64,000 bases of DNA from Saccharothrix australiensis (lineage in GTDB: Bacteria > Actinomycetota > Actinomycetes > Mycobacteriales > Pseudonocardiaceae), in assembly GCF_003634935.1 (NCBI RefSeq), contig NZ_RBXO01000001.1, positions 1,575,501 to 1,639,500 on the forward strand. Reading direction: 5' to 3'. The translations under genes and the position numbers were made by a program. Within the stretch, counting starts at the first letter, position 1. Each line of letters starts with the position of its first letter. Below, in pieces: positions 8,095 to 18,744 of this stretch. The notes below the pieces were generated by a model. It was not told where the DNA came from. It saw nothing but the letters and a program-made list of their open reading frames with translations, and made no database searches.

Positions 8095-8415
8095 GTGACG
8101 CGACTGCTGATGGTCCTGGCGTTGATCGCCGGGTTCGTCGTCGTCGGTCCCGCCTCACCGCAGCACGTCGACCTCGCGGCGGTCAGCGCCACGGTCGACG
8201 CCGCCCATTTGCCGGGTGCGGCCACCCGGGTGATGGTCCACCCCGTGCAGCAGCAGGGGCACCTCGGCAAACCACTGGACGGCGTGCAGCCGCCCGTCCA
8301 CGTCGCCCCCGTGCCCGAGCCGCACGCCGACGTCGTCGACCCGACTCACCGCACCCCCGAGCGCACCGGCCAGGCGCCGCTCGGCGAACGCGCGCCACCC
8401 GCGGACCTCCGGTAG
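8095..8415 (+). CDS. Small exported His/Pro-rich protein (106 aa)
   Basis: GTG 8095 is preceded by a very strong Shine-Dalgarno sequence, GGAGGGGAGG, 4 nt away. Residues 1-24 form a signal-peptide-like stretch (MTRLLMVLALIAGFVVVGPAS). The remainder is polar and proline-rich, with about eight histidines spread through it (AAHLPG, MVHPV, QGHLGK, PVHVAP, EPHADV), and no cysteine. The family is not recognised; metal binding is only a guess from composition. It lies 37 nt upstream of secDF on the same strand and may be cotranscribed. Antisense frames here look like shadows. Confidence 0.55.
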   Translation: MTRLLMVLALIAGFVVVGPASPQHVDLAAVSATVDAAHLPGAATRVMVHPVQQQGHLGKPLDGVQPPVHVAPVPEPHADVVDPTHRTPERTGQAPLGERAPPADLR

Positions 8416-8452
8416 CCGTACCCCTTCACCCCGACCCCGGAGGTCATTCGCC

Positions 8453-10611
<2,159 letters not shown>

Positions 10612-10615
<4 letters not shown>

Positions 10616-11781
10616 ACACGGGGCACACGCTGCTGGCGGTCGGCGGGGCTTTCCTCGCGGCCGGGATCGTCGGTCGGGCCGGTGTCCGGATAGGACTGCC
10701 GACCATCCCGCTGTTCATGCTGGCGGGCATCCTCCTCGGGCCGCACACGCCGGGGCTGTCCCTCGTGGACGATCCCGCCGAGCTGGGCGTGCTGGCCGAG
10801 CTGGGCCTGGTGTTCCTGCTGTTCTACCTGGGGCTGGAGTTCTCGATCGAGGACCTGGTGGCCGGCGGGCGCAAGCTCGCGCTCGCCGGCACCGGGTACC
10901 TGGTGCTCAACATCGGCGGCGGGCTCGCGTTCGGGTTCCTGCTCGACTGGGGCACCCGCGAGGCGCTGGTGATCGCGGGCGCGATCGGCATCTCGTCGTC
11001 CGCGATCGTCACGAAGCTGCTGGTCGAGGCGAAGCGGATGCGCAACCCGGAGTCACGGCTGGTGATGGGCATCATCGTCATCGAGGACGTGTTCCTCGCC
11101 CTGTACCTGGCGATCCTCCAACCGGTGCTCGGCGGCACGTCCGGGGTCCAGGCGCTGCTGGACTTCGGGAAGGCGTTCCTGTTCCTGGTGGTGCTGGCGG
11201 CCGTCGCCCGCTGGGGCGGCCGGGTGGTGACCCGGATGTTCACCTCGGCCGACGACGAGCTGCTGGTGGTGTGCTTCGTGGGCGCGGCGGTCACCGGCGC
11301 GGCCGTCGCGCACGAGCTGGGCGTGTCCGACGCGATCGGGGCGTTCATGGTCGGCGCGGTGATCGGCGGCTCCGGCGTCGCGCCGCGGGTGCACAAGCTC
11401 GTGCTGCCGCTGCGGGACGCGTTCGGGGCGCTGTTCTTCTTCATCTTCGGGCTGAGCATCGACCCGAACGCGGTCGGCGGTGTCGTCGTGCCCGTGCTGG
11501 TGGCCGCGGTGGTGACGATCGGGCTCAACCTGGGCGCCGGGCTGTACGCGGCGAAGCTGCACTCGTTCGACCGGCAGCAGGCCGTGGACATCGGGCTGAC
11601 CGTGCTCACGCGGGGCGAGTTCTCGCTGGTGCTGGCGTCGATGGCGGTGGCGGCGGGACTGGACTCGCGGGTCGCGCCGTTCGTCGCGGGGTACGTGCTG
11701 CTGCTGGCGGTGATCGGGCCGTTGGCCGTGCTGCGGTCGGACAAGCTGACGTGGCTGCTGCCGAATCGGCTGTTCAAGTAG
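10612..11781 (+). CDS. Cation:proton antiporter, CPA2 family
   Basis: This 389-residue integral membrane protein has about 12 hydrophobic helices, with the CPA2 (KefB/RosB-like) signatures LPTIPLFMLAGILLGPHTPGLS and ELGLVFLLFYLGLEFS at the N-terminus and a central GAIGISSSAIVTKLL. It ends directly after the transport domain and lacks the cytoplasmic RCK/TrkA-N domain seen in KefB. It should exchange K+ or Na+ for protons across the cytoplasmic membrane. The start overlaps the secDF stop (ATGA), so the two are translationally coupled. Since SecDF is driven by ion flux, the coupling could be functional, but this is inference. Confidence 0.9.
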
Positions 11782-11795
11782 GGGAGGAGCAGCCA

Positions 11796-11831
11796 CCGCC
11801 CGGCCGCGTGCTTGCGGCGGCGGCCGGGCGG
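11796..11831 (+). terminator. Rho-independent-like hairpin after the antiporter
   Basis: Perfect 12-bp arms CCGCCCGGCCGC (11796-11807) and GCGGCCGGGCGG (11820-11831) with a 12-nt loop lie 15 nt after the antiporter stop. They probably end the secDF-antiporter transcript. Confidence 0.65.
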
Positions 11832-11878
11832 GGTCGAGCATGGCCCGGACGTGACGGGCGCAGCGGACGGTGGGACGG

Positions 11879-13039
11879 ATGACGGGATTCGCCGGGTACC
11901 AGAACGAGCTCTACCTGCAGGGCCTGGCGGGCACCGTGCCGCCGTTCACCACCGATCCCGAGCGCCTGGAGGAGTCCGCCCGTGAACGGCTCGGGCCGGG
12001 GCCGTTCTGGTACGTCGCGGGCGCCGCCGGGACGGGTGCGACGGCGCGGGCCAACCGGGAGGCGTTCGACGCCTGGCGGATCGTGCCGCGGATGCTCACC
12101 GACGCCACCGAGCGCCACCTCGGGGTGTCCGTGCTGGGTACGGAGCTGCCCGCGCCCGTCCTGCTCGCACCGGTCGGGGTGCAGGCGATCCTGCACCCCG
12201 ACGGTGAGCTGGCGACGGCGCGGGCCGCCGCCGACCTCGGGGTGCCGTTCGTGCTGTCGACCGCCGCGTCGCACACGATCGAGGACGTCGCCGCGGCGGC
12301 CGGCGACGCGGCCCGGTGGTTCCAGCTGTACTGGCCGAACGACCCGGACGTGTGCGCGAGCATCCTCGGCCGCGCGCGGGCGGCCGGGTACCGGGTGCTC
12401 GTCGTCACGCTCGACACGTGGACGCTCGCGTGGCGGCCCCGCGACCTGGACCAGGGCTACCTGCCGTTCCTGCGCGGCGTCGGCACCGCGATCCCGTTCT
12501 CCGACCCGGCGTTCCGCGCGGGCCTCGCGGTCGCGCCCGAGGACGACCTGCCGATGGCGATCCTGCGGTGGGTGCACATGTTCACCGGCACCGACAAGTC
12601 GTGGGACCGGCTCGGGTTCCTGCGCGAGCACTGGGACGGTCCGATCGTGCTCAAGGGCATCCAGCACGTCGACGACGCGCGCAAGGCCGTCGACGCCGGG
12701 GTGCAGGGCATCGTCGTGTCCAACCACGGCGGGCGGCAGGTGGACGGCGCGGTGGGGTCGCTCGACGTGCTGCCCGGCATCGCCGACGCGGTGGGCGAGC
12801 GGGTGGAGGTGCTGTTCGACTCCGGCGTCCGCAGCGGCGCGGACGTCGTGAAGGCCCTGGCCCTGGGCGCGCGGGCGGTGCTGGTCGGCCGGCCGTTCGC
12901 CTACGGGCTCGCCCACGGCGGCGAGGTCGGCGTCCGCCACGTGCTGCGCTGCCTGCTCGCCGACTTCGACCTGACCCTCGGCCTGTCCGGGCACCGGAGC
13001 CCGGCCGAGCTCAGCCGCGAGGTGCTGCGTCCGCGGTGA
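11879..13039 (+). CDS. Lactate 2-monooxygenase-like alpha-hydroxy-acid oxidase (FMN)
   Basis: The product has 386 residues and is an FMN-dependent TIM barrel. Features are the N-terminal YQNELYLQGLAG typical of lactate monooxygenases, FWYVAGAAGTGATARANREAFDAW, the FMN contacts around PVGVQ and STAASHTIED, the active-site segment VSNHGGRQVDGAVGSLDVL with the proton-abstracting His, and the phosphate loop FDSGVRSGADVVKALALGARAVLVGRP. The expected reaction is oxidation of L-lactate or a similar 2-hydroxy acid. ATG 11879 follows a GGTGGGAC element; GTG 11870 is the alternative. The last 29 nt overlap the convergent EspG gene. Confidence 0.88.
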   Translation: MTGFAGYQNELYLQGLAGTVPPFTTDPERLEESARERLGPGPFWYVAGAAGTGATARANREAFDAWRIVPRMLTDATERHLGVSVLGTELPAPVLLAPVGVQAILHPDGELATARAAADLGVPFVLSTAASHTIEDVAAAAGDAARWFQLYWPNDPDVCASILGRARAAGYRVLVVTLDTWTLAWRPRDLDQGYLPFLRGVGTAIPFSDPAFRAGLAVAPEDDLPMAILRWVHMFTGTDKSWDRLGFLREHWDGPIVLKGIQHVDDARKAVDAGVQGIVVSNHGGRQVDGAVGSLDVLPGIADAVGERVEVLFDSGVRSGADVVKALALGARAVLVGRPFAYGLAHGGEVGVRHVLRCLLADFDLTLGLSGHRSPAELSREVLRPR

Positions 13040-13832
13040 GCTGCCGCAGCCGGTGCTGGAGCGTGCTGAAGTCGGCGGGCTGCACGGTGATCCACGGCGT
13101 GCCGTCGCCGCCCTTCGACTTCGCCGACAGGTAGCGGCCGGTGATCGTGTCGAAGTACGTCAGCGGCGCGGCGCAGCGCTGCTTGCGGCCGGACCGGTCG
13201 CGGCGGGCGGTGAACAGCTGCCCGCCGCCCGTGCGCTGCTCGGCCAGCAGCTTCCGGACGAGCTGCGCCTCGGTGGTGTGCCCGCCGGTCGGCCTGCTGG
13301 TCTGGAGGAACGACCCGCCGCCCTCGTCGTCGTAGCGGGGGCGCTGCGGCTGGTCGGCCAGCGCGTCGGCGGGCAGCGAGAGCACGCCGCCCCGCCCCGG
13401 CCTCTCCTCCGGCAGCGCCGACACCAGCGCCTGCACCGCGTCCTCCGGCCGCACCGGCTCCAGCACGAAGTGCTTGTCCGGGTGCAGGACGACCCGCAGC
13501 GCGTCGTCACCGGACACCGCCACCAGTGCGGTGCGCGTGTCGCCGTCGCCCTGGTTGAAGAAGGCGTAGTACTCCGTGCCCGCGCCGGCCACCAGCCGCA
13601 GCGACCGGCCGAGGTCGGCGTGCACCTGCCGGCCGCGGGCCAGGCCGAGCCGCTCCAGCGCCGCCCAGCCGCCCCGCGCGAGGTCCGCCAACCCGCTCAC
13701 GTCGCCCTCGGCGAGGCGGTCCTCGTCGAAGTCGACCTCGGTCAGCAGCGCGTTGTGCAGCGTGGCGAGGCCCTCGGCCTGCCAGGCGGTGTAGAGCGCG
13801 ACGACCGGGATCGCCACCTTGGTGCGCAGCAC
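13011..13832 (-). CDS. ESX secretion-associated EspG-family protein
   Basis: The 273-residue soluble protein has the EspG fold pattern: an N-terminal VALYTAWQAEGLATLHNAL segment, a central AGAGTEYYAFFNQGDGDTRTALVAVSGDDALRV, and a C-terminal half ending TPWITVQPADFSTLQHRLRQL. EspG proteins are cytosolic chaperones that bind PE/PPE-type substrates before export by type VII secretion. The next gene upstream, 9 nt away on the same strand, encodes a PPE-like substrate, which fits exactly. No EccC, EccB or MycP gene is present, so the secretion apparatus must be encoded elsewhere. Confidence 0.83.
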   Translation of the reverse strand: MLRTKVAIPVVALYTAWQAEGLATLHNALLTEVDFDEDRLAEGDVSGLADLARGGWAALERLGLARGRQVHADLGRSLRLVAGAGTEYYAFFNQGDGDTRTALVAVSGDDALRVVLHPDKHFVLEPVRPEDAVQALVSALPEERPGRGGVLSLPADALADQPQRPRYDDEGGGSFLQTSRPTGGHTTEAQLVRKLLAEQRTGGGQLFTARRDRSGRKQRCAAPLTYFDTITGRYLSAKSKGGDGTPWITVQPADFSTLQHRLRQLTADAAPRG

Positions 13833-13841
13833 TGTCCCCCC

Positions 13842-15221
13842 TTACTCCCCGATGACCGGCGGGGCCACCATCGTGCCGTCGCCGAAGATGTCCTCGGTCT
13901 CCTGGAGGTACGACGCGGACTTGTGCTCCTTGTCCTCGTCACCCTGCCCGCGACCGGCGCCCGCGCCCATCCCGCCGGCGGCCATGCCACCGGCCGGGCC
14001 GCCGCGCCCGGCCGCGCCCGCGCCGCCGGGGCCGAACCCGCCGCCACCGGGGCCGAAGCCGCGTTCGCCGGGGCCCATCGTGCCCGAGGTGCCGCCGGGT
14101 CCGAACGCGCCGGGGCCGGGCACGCCGCCGCCCAGGCCGCCCATGCCGGGCATCCGGCCGCCGCCCGCGCCGCCCATGCCGGGCACGCCGCCCGGACCGC
14201 GTCCACCGCCGGAGCCGCCCTGTCCGCCGCCACCACCGCCGCCGGGCAGCCGCACGGGCGGCCGGTTCGGGTTGTTGGGGTTGTTGCGCGGGTTGTTGCG
14301 GGGATCGTTGCGGGGGTTGCGCGGGTCGTTCGGGTTGCGCGGGTCGTAGGGCAGGCGCGGGTCGAACGGGGGGAACCTCGGGTCGTTCGGGGGGATCCGC
14401 GGGTCGTTGGTGCGTGGCAGGTCGATGTTCGGTGGCGGCGTGGGCCGGTCCGGGACGTCCGCCCACGACTTCCTGGTGTTGCCGCCGCTGTCGTCACCGG
14501 GCGGGGCAGGCGGGGGCACGTTGATGTCGCCCGACGGCCTGCTGTTGCCGGACTTGTCGCCACCCGACCGGTCCGAACCGGACTTGTCGGTGCCGTTCTC
14601 GTCGACGCCGCCCCACTCCTTGGGGCGTTCGATCGGCGGCTGGCCACCACCATCGTCGATGCCCGCGCCCACCTCGTCGGGTGACTGGAAGGTCGGCATC
14701 GAGGCGCCCGCGGCGTTCGCGGCGTTGCCGTAGGTGCTGAGCACCTGCATGTTCTTGGAGTTGACCTCCTGGCTCTTCTCGACCGCGTCGTCGTAGTCGG
14801 TGTCCCACGGCAGCGCGTCGTTGTACCAGGGCTTGTCCGGGACGTCGACGGGCTTCTCGACGGAGTCGCGGGCCAGCCGGAACGACTCGCTGATCTGCGC
14901 GGTGCCCTGGCCTGCGGTGCTGGCGCTGTCGCCCGCCGCCTGCGACCAGCTCGCGAGCGGGGACGTGGACGCGCGGGCCTGGTCGCCCGCCGCGCCTTCC
15001 CAGGACGCGCCGGAGTCGCGCACCGCCTTCTCGATCAGGTAGGCGATGTCGATGTGGTCGCGGTTGACCTTCTCCCAGTCCTGCTGGGTGGTGTCGGTGG
15101 TCCGTTCCGGCCCCTTGCCGTCCTTGAACCAGCCGTAGATCTTGTCCGCGCCGATACCCATCTGGAGCAGCGCGAAGCCGCCGAGGTCCATGTCGACGTC
15201 GGGCGGTACGGGAGAAGTCAT
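13842..15221 (-). CDS. PPE/WXG-like putative ESX substrate with Pro/Asn and Gly-rich C-terminus
   Basis: The product has 459 residues. Residues 1-180 are helical and resemble a PPE/WXG100-type hairpin (DHIDIAYLIEKAVRDSGASWEGAAGDQA, with W-E-G in place of WxG). The region after about 265 holds repeated DPR units (IPPNDPRFPP, LPYDPRNPNDPRN) running into Asn/Pro/Arg repeats, then a long Gly/Met/Pro-rich tract (GMGGAGGGRMPG and similar). The tail is acidic and ends with EDIFGDGTMVAPPVIG. There is no signal peptide, as expected for a type VII substrate. It is flanked by its probable chaperone EspG downstream and a DUF3558 lipoprotein upstream. Confidence 0.75.
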   Translation of the reverse strand: MTSPVPPDVDMDLGGFALLQMGIGADKIYGWFKDGKGPERTTDTTQQDWEKVNRDHIDIAYLIEKAVRDSGASWEGAAGDQARASTSPLASWSQAAGDSASTAGQGTAQISESFRLARDSVEKPVDVPDKPWYNDALPWDTDYDDAVEKSQEVNSKNMQVLSTYGNAANAAGASMPTFQSPDEVGAGIDDGGGQPPIERPKEWGGVDENGTDKSGSDRSGGDKSGNSRPSGDINVPPPAPPGDDSGGNTRKSWADVPDRPTPPPNIDLPRTNDPRIPPNDPRFPPFDPRLPYDPRNPNDPRNPRNDPRNNPRNNPNNPNRPPVRLPGGGGGGGQGGSGGGRGPGGVPGMGGAGGGRMPGMGGLGGGVPGPGAFGPGGTSGTMGPGERGFGPGGGGFGPGGAGAAGRGGPAGGMAAGGMGAGAGRGQGDEDKEHKSASYLQETEDIFGDGTMVAPPVIGE

Positions 15222-15224
15222 GGC

Positions 15225-15833
15225 CTAACCCCTCAAGTTCCCGATGACCGTCTTGGCGACCCGCTCCGACTTCTCGCACGCCTTGTCGTCGTTGAGCTTG
15301 TCGTTCTTCCCGATGTTGGCCTGGACGAGGACGGCTTCCTTGTCCGAGGTGCCGACCGCGGTGCTGCAGTTCCGCTTGCCGTCGGCGCTGTCGAAGTTGA
15401 TCGCGGGCCGACCGTCGACCTTGGTCTCCTCGGCGACCGACATCCCGGCCTTGGCTTCCTCGATGAAGTCGTCGATCGTGTTGCCCTTGACCACGAGCGA
15501 GATCTCGAAGGTCGAGTTCTCCAGCACGTCCTTCCCCTGGTAGGTGCAGGCGGGTCCGAAGGTGCCCTCCGTCGCCTTCGCCTCGCGGAACGTCGTCAGC
15601 TCGGCCTGCTGCGCCTTCGTGAGGATGGCGCACGGGTTGCTGAGGTACTTGGCGAGGCTCAGGCCGGAAGCTCCGCCGGTCGCGGAGCCGGACGTGGTCG
15701 GCGTGCGCTCCGACGTCCCGGTGGTGGGGCCCGCGGTCGGGTCGCCCGGATCGGTTGTCGTGCACGCGGCGAGCACGGCCACGGCGGAGCTGACGACGAG
15801 AGCGGCCCGAATAGTGCGGTTCAAAGAACTCAT
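15225..15833 (-). CDS. DUF3558 domain lipoprotein
   Basis: The 202-residue protein has a lipoprotein signal (AALVVSSAVAVLAAC, lipobox LAAC at about residues 20-23) and a Thr/Ser/Gly-rich linker. The DUF3558 domain has its usual cysteines in NPCAILTKAQQ, FGPACTYQG, RNCSTAVG and DDKACEKSERVA. DUF3558 lipoproteins are common in mycobacteria and Pseudonocardiaceae, often encoded beside ESX-related genes; their function is unknown. It sits between the PPE-like gene and a small helical-protein gene, with a 4-nt overlap with the latter, so all four genes from 16243 down to 13011 are probably one transcript. Confidence 0.85.
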   Translation of the reverse strand: MSSLNRTIRAALVVSSAVAVLAACTTTDPGDPTAGPTTGTSERTPTTSGSATGGASGLSLAKYLSNPCAILTKAQQAELTTFREAKATEGTFGPACTYQGKDVLENSTFEISLVVKGNTIDDFIEEAKAGMSVAEETKVDGRPAINFDSADGKRNCSTAVGTSDKEAVLVQANIGKNDKLNDDKACEKSERVAKTVIGNLRG

Positions 15834-16243
15834 TCCTTCGGCTTCAATGCGTCGGCAGCCGCCGAGTCGGTGTTCTTGTACTCGTCGAGCGCCTTCTGGA
15901 TGTTCGCGATCGTGTTCTCCAGCGCCTTCTGCGCTTCGAGGTTCGCCCAGCCGTAACCGCCGGGCTCGTCACCCGCGGACTTGCGGATCGTCAGCGTGGC
16001 GGCACCGCTGTAGACGTCTTTTCCGGGGGAACCGCTGACCGCGATCCGATCGGAGACGCGCTTGGTCTCCAGCAGCTTCTCCAGTGCCTGCTTCAGGCCG
16101 TCGATCAGCCGCTGCGCCTCTTGCGGGTCGACGAAGAACTTCGTCTGCGTCGACACGTAGCCCGCGCCTGGTCCGCGTGCCACCGTGTCGGCGACAAAGC
16201 CCAGCTTCGCGCCCCCACCACCACCACCACCAGCGTCCAGCAT
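15830..16243 (-). CDS. Small helical ESX-associated hypothetical protein (137 aa)
   Basis: After a glycine tract of seven residues near the start (DAGGGGGGGAKLG) the protein has a helical segment (QEAQRLIDGLKQALEKLLE), a short beta region and a second long helix (LEAQKALENTIANIQKALDEYKNTDS). Two amphipathic helices around a central break are reminiscent of small WXG100/PE-like proteins, though the linker is longer than a typical WXG turn. It is the first gene of the EspG/PPE/DUF3558 block and overlaps the DUF3558 gene by 4 nt. A role as PE-like partner of the PPE-like protein is inference. Confidence 0.7.
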   Translation of the reverse strand: MLDAGGGGGGGAKLGFVADTVARGPGAGYVSTQTKFFVDPQEAQRLIDGLKQALEKLLETKRVSDRIAVSGSPGKDVYSGAATLTIRKSAGDEPGGYGWANLEAQKALENTIANIQKALDEYKNTDSAAADALKPKE

Positions 16244-16384
16244 GCTCGCGCTCCCCTCACGCCAACTGCGGGCTCAATGATGGCATAGCGACCCCGTCGA
16301 GTTAGGGCGTTCGGCGGGGTTGGCGCGGTGGTGGGGTCCGATTCGTTCAAGACCACCCGCACGCCGCGGACCTACCGTGGGCGC

Positions 16385-17248
16385 ATGATCGAAGAAGCCA
16401 GGTCTTTCCTGTGGCTCAACGCGCGGGCGCTGGAGCAGCGGCGGTTCGCCGCGATGTTCGACGGCGGGCCGGTGGAGCCGGTCGTGGCGGCGGTCGCCGC
16501 CTATCGCAACGAGGACGGCGGGTTCGGGCACGCGTTGGAGCCCGACGGGCGCGGGCCGACCAGCCAGCCGTTGCACACCTACACGGCGTTGCGCGTGTGC
16601 CGCGACGTGGGCGACGACCGGTTCGTGGCCGGTGCCGCCGATTTCATCGCCTCCGTGGCCAACGCGGACGGCGGGGTGCCCAACTGCCTCGCCACGGCCG
16701 CCGACCACCCCCGCGCGCCGTGGTGGCAGGTGTCGGCGGACAGCGACCTGCTGATGACCGCGCTGGTCGTGAGCGCGTTCCACGAGTTCGGGTTCGACCA
16801 CCCGTGGTTGGCGCGGGCCACGGGGTTCTGCTGGGCCCGGATCACATCGTTGACCGCGTCGCACCCCTACGAGGCCAATGCCTGCGCCACGTTCCTCGAC
16901 CACGTGCCCGACCGGGCGCGGGCCGAGCGCGAGGCGGAGCGGCTCGGCGCGCTCGTGCGGGAGACCGGGCTGGTGGACCTCGGCGACGGGCAGGCGCCGG
17001 CCGGCTACGCCGCCGGCGAGACGCACAAGCCGCTCCACTACGCGTCCTCACCGGACAGCCTGGCCCGGCGGTGGTTCACCGACGAGGAGGTCGAGCGGGA
17101 CCTCGACCGGCTGGCGGGCGAGCAGCAGGACGACGGCGGCTGGACGTTCCCGTGGCCGGCGTGGACCCCGGTGACGACCTACGAGTGGCGACCGGTCGTC
17201 ACCATCGAGGCGTTGCGGACGCTGCGCGCCTACGGCCGCACCAGCTGA
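16385..17248 (+). CDS. Terpene-cyclase/prenyltransferase-fold protein (alpha/alpha toroid)
   Basis: ATG 16385 starts a 287-residue protein with three QW-like/toroid repeats: NEDGGFGHALEPDGRGP, NADGGVPNCL and QQDDGGWTFPWPAW. This pattern is shared by squalene-hopene cyclase and prenyltransferase beta-subunit folds. The protein is about half the length of a real cyclase and lacks the DxDD motif, so enzymatic cyclisation is unlikely. Such short toroids are common actinomycete hypothetical proteins of unknown role. The stop codon overlaps the convergent AraC gene by 19 nt. Confidence 0.78.
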   Translation: MIEEARSFLWLNARALEQRRFAAMFDGGPVEPVVAAVAAYRNEDGGFGHALEPDGRGPTSQPLHTYTALRVCRDVGDDRFVAGAADFIASVANADGGVPNCLATAADHPRAPWWQVSADSDLLMTALVVSAFHEFGFDHPWLARATGFCWARITSLTASHPYEANACATFLDHVPDRARAEREAERLGALVRETGLVDLGDGQAPAGYAAGETHKPLHYASSPDSLARRWFTDEEVERDLDRLAGEQQDDGGWTFPWPAWTPVTTYEWRPVVTIEALRTLRAYGRTS

Positions 17249-17907
17249 CCCAGCGGCACACCGGCCAGGTCCTTCACCTCGCGCGACAGGTGGGCCTGGT
17301 CGGCGTAGCCCGCGCGCTGCGCTACGTCGGCGAACGGCACGCCCGTCCACGCCAGCTTCACCGCGCGGTCGAACCGCAGCACGCGGTGCAGCACCTTCGG
17401 GCCGTAGCCGAACGCGTCCAGGCTCCGGCGGTGCACCTGGCGGACGCTCAGCCCCAGGTCGTCGGCCAGCGCGGCGACGGTGGACCTGCGCACGGACCGC
17501 GTGATCGCCGCCGCGACCGGGTCGGGCGGGGTGGCGCGCAGCCGCGCGCGGGCCGCGGCCGCGAGCACCGCGGTCGGGTCGTCCGCCGCGGCCAGGGCGT
17601 CCTCCAGCGCGGGCGTGGGGCCCCACAGCTCGGCCAGCGGCACCCGCAGGTCGCGCAGCGCGTGCGCCGGCACGCCGAACGCGGCCGGACCGACGCCGGG
17701 ACCGAACCGCACGCCGTGCAGGACGCCCGGACCCGTGGTCGTGGGGTGGCCGACGGTGTCCGGACCGGCGACCACGAGCGTCCCCGCGGACGACCAGATG
17801 ATGTCCGTGCAGCCGTCGGGCACGACGCGGCTGGCGGTCCGCCTCGCCGCCGTGCGCCGCCAGACGCACGCCAGCCCGGCGGCGGGGCGTTCGACGTAGC
17901 CGCTCAC
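17230..17907 (-). CDS. AraC-family transcriptional regulator
   Basis: The 225-residue protein has an N-terminal sensing domain with the CxRR...VPDGCTDIIW motif (DUF6597 type) and a C-terminal AraC HTH (VAALADDLGLSVRQVHRRSLDAFGYGPKVL, then VAQRAGYADQAHLSREVKDLAG). GTG 17907 was chosen because it overlaps the nitrilase stop in a GTGA arrangement; the longer open frame beyond is antisense-like within the nitrilase. It is coupled to the nitrilase gene, so the pair may respond to and degrade the same small nitrile or amide. The ligand is unknown. Confidence 0.85.
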   Translation of the reverse strand: MSGYVERPAAGLACVWRRTAARRTASRVVPDGCTDIIWSSAGTLVVAGPDTVGHPTTTGPGVLHGVRFGPGVGPAAFGVPAHALRDLRVPLAELWGPTPALEDALAAADDPTAVLAAAARARLRATPPDPVAAAITRSVRRSTVAALADDLGLSVRQVHRRSLDAFGYGPKVLHRVLRFDRAVKLAWTGVPFADVAQRAGYADQAHLSREVKDLAGVPLGQLVRP

Positions 17908-18620
17908 GGCCGGGTCAGGGTGGCCACGGCCACGCCGGGCTCGTCGCCGAGGCGCACGTCGACCGCGCCGCCCGGCCGCCACACGCCGCTGCCGCCGGCC
18001 GTGTCGTAGTCGCCCGCGCGCCCGGTGTACTGGGCCAGCACCGCCCACATGCCCAGGCCGGCGGCGTGGCCGAGCTGCTCGGCGATCCGGGCTTCCGGCC
18101 CTCGGGGGTACCGGGCGCTCACCTTCGGGTACAGGGCGCTCACCACGTACACGTCCGCTCCGCCCGCCCGCACCTCGACCGCGTGCGACGGCACGGCGGC
18201 GTCGGAGCAGACCGCCAGGCCGAGGGTCCAGTCGTCGACTTCGAGCAGCAGGTGGTGGTCGCCGGGCACGAAGAGCCGCGCCTCGACGTCGTCCAGGTGC
18301 CGTTTCGCGTAGTGGCCCAGGGTCTCCCCGGTCGGTCCGATCACGACGGTCGCGATCACCACTCCGTCCGGGGTGGACAGTGGCGCGCCGACGAGGGCGT
18401 ACGCGTCGTGGGCGGCGCAGGCCGAGCGGATCGGGGCCCAGTGCTCGTCGTCCTCGGTGAGCGGCCGGACGGGGTGCAGTTCGTAGCCGGTCAGCGAGAG
18501 CTCGGGGAACGCGCACACGCGCGCGCCCTTCGCGGCGGCCTCGCCGATCAGCCGCGCGTGCTCGGCGGCGTTGCCCGCCGGGTCGGCGACCGGCGTGGTC
18601 TGGATCGCGGCTACCTGCAC
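17904..18620 (-). CDS. Carbon-nitrogen hydrolase (nitrilase superfamily)
   Basis: The 238-residue enzyme has the complete Glu-Lys-Cys triad of the nitrilase/amidase superfamily: Glu in CAFPELSLTGYEL, Lys in HYAKRHLDD, Cys in LGLAVCSDAAVPSH. It should hydrolyse an amide or nitrile C-N bond in the cytosol; the substrate class cannot be assigned. The C-terminus (DVRLGDEPGVAVATL) completes the four-layer sandwich. It is translationally coupled with the downstream AraC regulator. Confidence 0.87.
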   Translation of the reverse strand: MQVAAIQTTPVADPAGNAAEHARLIGEAAAKGARVCAFPELSLTGYELHPVRPLTEDDEHWAPIRSACAAHDAYALVGAPLSTPDGVVIATVVIGPTGETLGHYAKRHLDDVEARLFVPGDHHLLLEVDDWTLGLAVCSDAAVPSHAVEVRAGGADVYVVSALYPKVSARYPRGPEARIAEQLGHAAGLGMWAVLAQYTGRAGDYDTAGGSGVWRPGGAVDVRLGDEPGVAVATLTRP

Positions 18621-18744
18621 GGAACCACCCTAACCGGCGCGCGGGGGTCCGGCTCGGGTCGCGGCGGTGGCCGAGGGGGTGGTGGCTGGGGGGTGGTGGC
18701 GGGGCGGGCGGGCGCGTCGGCGGTGCGCGGCCCGCCCGCCGGTG

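Noticed and set aside
13842-15221. Gly-rich cell-wall or collagen-like protein with signal peptide
   Set aside because: There is no signal peptide; the helical N-terminus and EspG neighbour fit a type VII substrate better.
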